Positions 59,623 to 64,000 of a stretch of 64,000 nucleotides of DNA are shown piece by piece (within the stretch, counting starts at the first letter, position 1; every line of letters begins with the position of its first letter). The DNA is from JAFGGG01 sp964634205 (GTDB lineage: Bacteria > Spirochaetota > Spirochaetia > SZUA-6 > RPPD01), in the NCBI GenBank assembly GCA_964634205.1, contig CAZWKE010000002.1:107329-171328 (forward strand), in the 5' to 3' direction. Below the pieces are notes generated by a model. The model searched no databases. It was not told where the DNA came from and saw only the letters and a list, made by a program, of their open reading frames with translations. The position numbers and the translations under genes are program-made.

Positions 59623-60285
59623 ATGCGGCAGAAACCTTTTCTCATCGCACCTTCGCTTTTGGCCGCGAACTTCGGTGATATGCGCGGCGCGGTGCAAACA
59701 ATCGAGCAAAGCGGGGGTGACTGGATACATTTCGATGTCATGGACGGCAGTTTTGTGCCGGAGATTTCCTTCGGCTGTAAAATGCTGCAGGACCTGCGGC
59801 CGCTTTCCAAGCTGCCGTTTGATGTACACCTGATGATTACCCATCCGGAGCGTCATGTCAAGGATTTTGTCAAGGCCGGGGCAGACCATATCACCATCCA
59901 CCTGGAAGCGGCCGTCCATATCCACCGCCTGCTGGGATTTCTTAAGGAAAACAATGTGGCGGCGGGTATTACCATTGTGCCCTCCACTCCCGTAAGCCTG
60001 CTCGCGGAGATCCTCCACATGGTGGACGGCGTTCTGGTAATGACGGTAAACCCGGGTTTCAGCGGCCAGGAGATGATCGACGAATGCCTGAAAAAAGTGA
60101 CCCAGTTAAAGGACATTAAGCAAAAAATGGGGTATAATTTTTATATAGAGGTGGACGGCGGTGTTAACCGCACCACCTACAAGCGGGTGCTTGCCGCGGG
60201 CGGCGAAGTACTGGTAATGGGCTCTTCTTTTTTTTCGGCGGCCGATCCCGCAGCAGAGGTGGCTTTTATCAGAGGCGGAAAATAA
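59623..60285 (+). CDS. rpe: Ribulose-phosphate 3-epimerase
   Basis: Rpe interconverts ribulose 5-phosphate and xylulose 5-phosphate in the pentose phosphate pathway. The 220-residue TIM barrel has IAPSLLAANFGDM, WIHFDVMDGSFVPEISFG, PFDVHLMITHPERHV, DHITIHLEA, VLVMTVNPGFSGQ, YIEVDGGVN and VMGSSFF. All catalytic Asp and His positions fit. GGGGAG lies ten bases before the ATG. The 250 bases upstream hold the divergent promoter of the greA operon and some AT-rich palindromes, but I see no convincing rpe promoter. Confidence 0.95.
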   Translation: MRQKPFLIAPSLLAANFGDMRGAVQTIEQSGGDWIHFDVMDGSFVPEISFGCKMLQDLRPLSKLPFDVHLMITHPERHVKDFVKAGADHITIHLEAAVHIHRLLGFLKENNVAAGITIVPSTPVSLLAEILHMVDGVLVMTVNPGFSGQEMIDECLKKVTQLKDIKQKMGYNFYIEVDGGVNRTTYKRVLAAGGEVLVMGSSFFSAADPAAEVAFIRGGK

Positions 60286-60339
60286 CGATATAGTTTGCAT
60301 TTATTTAGGTCGAAAAAAAATATGAGGCGTTAAGTTGTG

Positions 60340-61314
60340 ATGAAAAAGATATTTTTTATGCTTTATATGGTTCTGGGCCTTTTTTTACTCATCATGGTCC
60401 TGCACGCGGATGATGATCAGGTTAAAATAATTTTAAACCAGGGTATCGAGTACTTTAAAAACAGCCAGTTTGAGCTGGCCGCGCTGCGTTTTCGTGATGT
60501 AACGCAAAACGACCGGTATAAAGCCTACCACGGGTTTGCCTATTTTATGCTGGCCAAATCCTACATGGCGTTGGGCAAATTCCCCAACGCGGAAAAGAAC
60601 CTGGAATATTTCCTGAATAACTATCCCAACAGTGCCTATTATTCCGAGGCGTTCTACCTGAAGGGGAAACTGTTTTACTACCAGAGTGATTTTGAAAGCG
60701 CAATCAAGCTGTTAAAGGATTTTATCGATACCTACAAAACCTCTCCCTTTATTCCCAATGCGTATTATTTCATCGGCGAGAGTCTTTTCCGCCTGGGGCA
60801 TTTTGACCAGGCACAAACCTTCTATAATTATGTACTGAAAAAATATCCCACCAGTTATAAGGTTGAGGCGGCCCGTTACAGAATTTCACTGATCAGATTC
60901 AAGAAACGTGAAACCGAGCTTTTGAAACTGTTGAAGTGGAGCTATGAAGACTCGCTGAACGCAATCGACGAATACCAGCGTCGGGAACGGACCTATGAGC
61001 AGGTCATTACCGCGTATCAGAAACGGCTTTCCGGCCAGCCCATCGAACCGGGAGAGGATATCAGTGATCTGGAGCAGGAGCTGAAACAAAAGGACAAGCA
61101 GATAGATGAGCTGAAAAAAGAGATTACCGCCTTAAAGGATAAGCTGGCTTCAGTGGAGCCGGGGGGTACCGCCCCGACCGTAACCGAGTCCGACCTGCAG
61201 GCGGAGCGGGACAGGCTGAAACAGATAGAGGAGCTGCTTAATCTGAAGGAGCAGGCGCTTCAGACAAAGGAAGAATATTTTAAACAACTGCTGGAAGAGC
61301 TGGAGAAGGAATAA
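60340..61314 (+). CDS. Exported TPR protein of BamD/YbgF type with C-terminal coiled coil
   Basis: The 324-residue protein begins with a signal peptide or signal anchor (MKKIFFMLYMVLGLFLLIMVLHA). It then has TPR units like those in BamD and CpoB/YbgF: EYFKNSQFELAALRFRDVTQ, FMLAKSYMALGKFPNAEKNLEYFLNNYPNSAY, YFIGESLFRLGHFDQAQTFY. The C-terminal 100 residues form a coiled coil (EQELKQKDKQIDELKKEITALKDKL). It lacks a clear lipobox, so it is not a typical BamD. It could help outer-membrane or division-site assembly. The ATG at 60340 is preferred over the GTG just before it. The next gene overlaps as TAATG. Confidence 0.78.
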   Translation: MKKIFFMLYMVLGLFLLIMVLHADDDQVKIILNQGIEYFKNSQFELAALRFRDVTQNDRYKAYHGFAYFMLAKSYMALGKFPNAEKNLEYFLNNYPNSAYYSEAFYLKGKLFYYQSDFESAIKLLKDFIDTYKTSPFIPNAYYFIGESLFRLGHFDQAQTFYNYVLKKYPTSYKVEAARYRISLIRFKKRETELLKLLKWSYEDSLNAIDEYQRRERTYEQVITAYQKRLSGQPIEPGEDISDLEQELKQKDKQIDELKKEITALKDKLASVEPGGTAPTVTESDLQAERDRLKQIEELLNLKEQALQTKEEYFKQLLEELEKE

Positions 61315-62363
61315 TGCGAACTCGTTTGTTAAAAGCGGTTTGGGCACTGCTTTTTTTACTGACGCTGGTTTGTGCATCCGCCCTGGAAGTAAAAAAAGAC
61401 CGTATAAAACTTGTTCTCTATGAAAACAGCGGAGTGTTTTCCATCTATTATCTGGAAGATCCGCAGCAAGGCAAGTACATCGCTTTTCTGCCGGACAAGG
61501 ACCCGCGTACGTCATTCTTAAGTATCAGCATCTGGAACCATATTTATCATATGGGACAGAGCGCGGATTTTAAGGAACGGATTGAAAAAACGGCTACCGG
61601 TGCCAGGTTCATCTGGGTGTCAAAGCGGCTGGAGGTAATTGAAGATTTTATCATTCAGGGAGACCAGGTAAAAATAGTGTTGGTGCTGTTCAATATTTCG
61701 GCGGAAGACCAGAGTGTGGGGGTCCGCTATCTGTTCGATACCTACCTGGGAGAAAAGGGCGGGCCGCATTTTATCACCAATAACGGCATTGAGATAAATA
61801 AGGAAACCACCATCAACTCCCCGGCCTCGCTTGCCTACTGGGTTTCGCCCCTTGAGCGACATAAGGGCAGCGGAAAAATCGGGATGCGCGTGCTTACCAG
61901 CGGCGACGATGTCACCCCGGCCGACAAGATTGTGTTTGCCAACTGGAAGCGCCTTGATCAAAGCCTATGGAACTACCGCACGGAAGAGATGCGTGATTTT
62001 AATGATCTTCCCTATTCGGTCAATGATTCGGCCGTGTGCCAGTATTATAACCCAAAGGTGTTAAAAAGCGGGGCCGGCAGAAAGATCGTAATCGTTATCG
62101 CCAACAGCTCTGAAAAGGATTTGTACTTCCCCCAAATCGCGGAAACTGAAAAACAGACGGGACAGGAGTCCGCGGAACAGGTTCCTGAGGTTGCCGAAGG
62201 GTATCCGCGGGATTACACTGAGATAAAGAATAATATGAACTCCCTCAACCGGGTTATCGGTGATATCGACAACAAGATTTCATCAGGCAGCAAGATCACG
62301 GATATGGATATCAACACGATCAGGCAGAGCATCACGGATGTGGAAAAAAGAATAAACCGGTAA
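61314..62363 (+). CDS. Exported protein of unknown function
   Basis: This 349-residue protein has a signal peptide (about 1-23, LLKAVWALLFLLTLVCASA). A beta-rich middle part follows (LVLYENSGVFSIYYLEDP, YIAFLPDKDPRTSFLS, IKIVLVLF-like strands, VRYLFDTYLGEKGGPHF), then an acidic linker and a short helical end (NRVIGDIDNKI). I do not recognise a family. It is translated together with the preceding TPR protein (stop and start share a base), so the two probably act together in the periplasm. Confidence 0.7.
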   Translation: MRTRLLKAVWALLFLLTLVCASALEVKKDRIKLVLYENSGVFSIYYLEDPQQGKYIAFLPDKDPRTSFLSISIWNHIYHMGQSADFKERIEKTATGARFIWVSKRLEVIEDFIIQGDQVKIVLVLFNISAEDQSVGVRYLFDTYLGEKGGPHFITNNGIEINKETTINSPASLAYWVSPLERHKGSGKIGMRVLTSGDDVTPADKIVFANWKRLDQSLWNYRTEEMRDFNDLPYSVNDSAVCQYYNPKVLKSGAGRKIVIVIANSSEKDLYFPQIAETEKQTGQESAEQVPEVAEGYPRDYTEIKNNMNSLNRVIGDIDNKISSGSKITDMDINTIRQSITDVEKRINR

Positions 62364-62375
62364 AAAATCACCTGT

Positions 62376-62411
62376 AAAGCCTTCGCTGACGCTTGCAGTG
62401 GGTGGCTTTTT
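62376..62411 (+). terminator. Probable terminator
   Basis: AAAGCC (62376-62381) and GGCTTTTT (62404-62411) enclose a partly paired loop; the structure ends with the T-run. It closes the rpe-to-unknown gene group. Confidence 0.5.
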
Positions 62412-62437
62412 CATAGTAAATTCCTGAACGAAAGGTT

Positions 62438-62446
62438 TGATATAAT
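62438..62446 (+). promoter_or_regulatory. Extended -10 promoter, start codon 3 bases downstream
   Basis: TGA-TATAAT is an extended -10 motif. It ends at 62446 and the ATG is at 62450, so no leader or ribosome binding site is possible if this is the promoter. The -35 is weak, as is common with extended -10 elements. Confidence 0.5.
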
Positions 62447-62449
62447 ACG

Positions 62450-63532
62450 ATGCAGAGGAAGAGTCTCAGCAAAGCCACCAGACTCTTTCAAGGTAAAAAG
62501 TTTGGGGCGGTGATCAAGTTGCTTGAGCCCCGGATTTTCAAATACCGCGAAAGCTTTCCCTTTTATTATATGCTGGGGATATCCTGCCTGTATACCGGAG
62601 ATTTCGGCGGCGCGCTGTCATACCTGCGCCGGGCCCACCAGCTGCGGGATGAGCACATCGGCACCCTGCTGGGTCTGGCGGCTGTTGCCTTGAAAAAGCG
62701 TGACGGTGAGGAGGCCTTGAAATACTGGCTCAGGGTGACGGAGCTTGACGCCTTTAACAAACGGGCAAAACGCGGGCTTGAGCTTTTAAAGGGCGGTATG
62801 GACGGCGCGCATATCTCGCAGCTCATAGACAGCGGAAAAATCGAAAAACTGTATCCCTCCGTAAAAAAGAACATTCCCTTTAAAGCCGCCGTTCTTGTTC
62901 TGGGCGGCTGTGCCTTGTTGCTGGGTATCTACTGGCTGGTCCGCCAGATTCCCCTGCAGACACACAGCGAACGTACCAATGTTGATCAGGTGACCATCAC
63001 CGAGTCTCAGGCGCCCTTGATCGATTATAACGGTAACTATCCGTATACCTTCAGCGAGAGGCAGGTCAGCGATATTTTCCACCGCGCCAAACAGCTTTTC
63101 CTGGCCTACCGTGACAATGCCGCGGTGGTGGAGTGCAACCGGCTTATTAATTCCAACGCGGTCTTCGGGGTCAAGGAAAAGGCAAAGGTACTGAAAAGCT
63201 ATGCCCAAAAACCCACCTTTACGAGCTTTAAGGACCCCTACAGCTTTGAACAGGTGATTCATGATCCGCTGCTGTATGACGGCTGTTACGTGAAGTGGAA
63301 GGGCAAGGTTACCAACCTTAAAATCGGCAAGGAACGGATTGTATTTGATTTTTTAGTGGGGTATCAGGAAGAAAAGGAATTAAAGGGTGTTGTGCCCGCG
63401 GAACTGGATTTCGCGGCCAAGCTTGAGGACGGGTATGCCCTGGAGCTTCTGGCCCGTGTGCTGGAGAAAGACAAAAAAATATCCCTGCAGGTGGTTTCCC
63501 TGCATCGGCTTCTGCCCGGGGCCGGGGAATAA
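62450..63532 (+). CDS. TPR protein with one membrane span
   Basis: The 360-residue protein has an N-terminal TPR part in the cytosol (FYYMLGISCLYTGDFGGALSYLRRA; GLAAVALKKRDGEEALKYWLRV). One membrane span lies at about 143-163 (AAVLVLGGCALLLGIYWLV). The extracytoplasmic part of about 190 residues has a short TPR-like unit and a beta-rich end (DGCYVKWKGKVTNLKIGKERIVFDFLVGY). I know no family for the C-terminal domain. dtd follows three bases later and is likely co-transcribed. Confidence 0.75.
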   Translation: MQRKSLSKATRLFQGKKFGAVIKLLEPRIFKYRESFPFYYMLGISCLYTGDFGGALSYLRRAHQLRDEHIGTLLGLAAVALKKRDGEEALKYWLRVTELDAFNKRAKRGLELLKGGMDGAHISQLIDSGKIEKLYPSVKKNIPFKAAVLVLGGCALLLGIYWLVRQIPLQTHSERTNVDQVTITESQAPLIDYNGNYPYTFSERQVSDIFHRAKQLFLAYRDNAAVVECNRLINSNAVFGVKEKAKVLKSYAQKPTFTSFKDPYSFEQVIHDPLLYDGCYVKWKGKVTNLKIGKERIVFDFLVGYQEEKELKGVVPAELDFAAKLEDGYALELLARVLEKDKKISLQVVSLHRLLPGAGE

Positions 63533-63535
63533 CGC

Positions 63536-63985
63536 ATGCGGGCCGTGGTGCAGAGGGTAGGGCAGGCCGAGGTGCGGGTCGGCGGCAGGCTTGTCGCGGC
63601 CATATCCCGGGGACTGCTGGTATACCTGGGCGTGGGTCAGGACGATGATGAGACCCACCTGCGTTACCTGGCGGACAAAATCATCAACCTGCGTATATTT
63701 GAGGATGAAGACGGCAGGATGAACCGCTCCCTGCCGGAAACCGGGGGGGAACTGCTGGTGGTGTCCCAGTTTACCCTGTGGGGAGACGCGCGTAAGGGGC
63801 GCCGCCCTTCCTACAGCAGGGCCGCGGACCCACAACGAGCCGAAAGCCTGTATTTACAATTTATAGAAGAATGTAAAAAAGCCGGTCTTACGGTCCGCTC
63901 GGGCAAGTTCGGCGCCATGATGGATGTTTCCTACACCAACTACGGCCCGGTGACCATTCTCCTTGATTCGCAGAAACTGTTTTAA
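63536..63985 (+). CDS. dtd: D-aminoacyl-tRNA deacylase
   Basis: Dtd removes D-amino acids and glycine wrongly attached to tRNA. The 149-residue protein has the complete family pattern: MRAVVQRVGQAEVRVGG, LLVYLGVGQDD, ADKIINLRIFEDEDGRMN, the SQFTLWGDARKGRRPSY motif and the C-terminal VSYTNYGPVTILLDS with the proofreading Gly-Pro pair. Length is normal. It is the last gene of the window; the final 15 bases hold nothing further. Confidence 0.96.
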   Translation: MRAVVQRVGQAEVRVGGRLVAAISRGLLVYLGVGQDDDETHLRYLADKIINLRIFEDEDGRMNRSLPETGGELLVVSQFTLWGDARKGRRPSYSRAADPQRAESLYLQFIEECKKAGLTVRSGKFGAMMDVSYTNYGPVTILLDSQKLF

Positions 63986-64000
63986 TACCTGCAGGCGCCG

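Noticed and set aside
1..64000. CRISPR arrays, insertion sequences, prophage, tRNA and rRNA genes
   Set aside because: No regularly spaced repeats, transposase motifs, integrase motifs or cloverleaf sequences were seen. The only T-arm sequence belongs to tmRNA. This was read by eye and a tRNA search program would be the decisive check.

Overview
The window looks like a chromosomal segment of a free-living or host-associated spirochaete (class Spirochaetia), roughly 50% GC by eye and probably a draft or metagenome assembly, because a run of exactly 100 N interrupts one gene. The placement is an inference. It rests on an extra-long GreA (about 890 residues instead of about 160) of the kind known from Treponema and Borrelia, on the order tamB-bamA-skp-(ruvX)-mutS, which as I recall matches Treponema pallidum apart from ruvX, on paired CNNM/CorC (TlyC-like) proteins, and on many TPR, HEAT and VWA proteins with signal peptides.

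Layout. 1-6.5 kb: a left-truncated, divergent pyruvate phosphate dikinase-like gene faces an FGGY sugar kinase, an unknown gene and a large TPR gene. 6.5-10 kb (minus strand): an ankyrin gene, then a PEGA/SUMF membrane protein translationally joined to smpB, followed by the tmRNA gene ssrA and its terminator. 10-17 kb (plus): two signal peptidases I, hemW, then yebC-ruvC-ruvA-ruvB-queA. 17-21 kb: a GAF/HD-GYP protein divergent from a PAS histidine kinase with a Cys cluster, then an unknown secreted protein and tmk. 21-35 kb: two CNNM/CorC proteins, the outer-membrane assembly genes tamB, bamA (with the gap) and skp, then ruvX, a STAS protein and mutS. 35-46 kb: comF, then the translation/RNA operon rimP-nusA-infB-rbfA-truB-ribF-rpsO-pnp, apparently continuing into an M16 peptidase, dut, lptF, lptG and tgt. 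50-54 kb: NlpC/P60, murJ and a HEAT protein. 54-59 kb (minus): TPR protein - giant greA - VWA protein. 59.6-64 kb: rpe, a BamD-like TPR protein, an unknown exported protein, a TPR/membrane protein and dtd.

The genes are mostly housekeeping: DNA repair, translation and ribosome rescue, outer-membrane and lipid transport, and cell-wall precursor export. I found no insertion sequence, prophage, CRISPR array, tRNA or rRNA. No gene-free stretch exceeds about 280 bases. The points that stand out are: (a) several genes whose -10 box ends only 3-8 bases before the ATG, which suggests leaderless mRNAs; (b) six convergent gene pairs that touch or overlap, leaving no room for ordinary terminators; (c) a possible attenuator ahead of rimP-nusA; (d) a zinc ribbon at the end of NusA; (e) a thymidylate kinase without the P-loop lysine; (f) a PPDK-like protein with a degenerate ATP-binding part; and (g) the operon around the giant GreA. 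I did not find a clearly new defence or mobile system.
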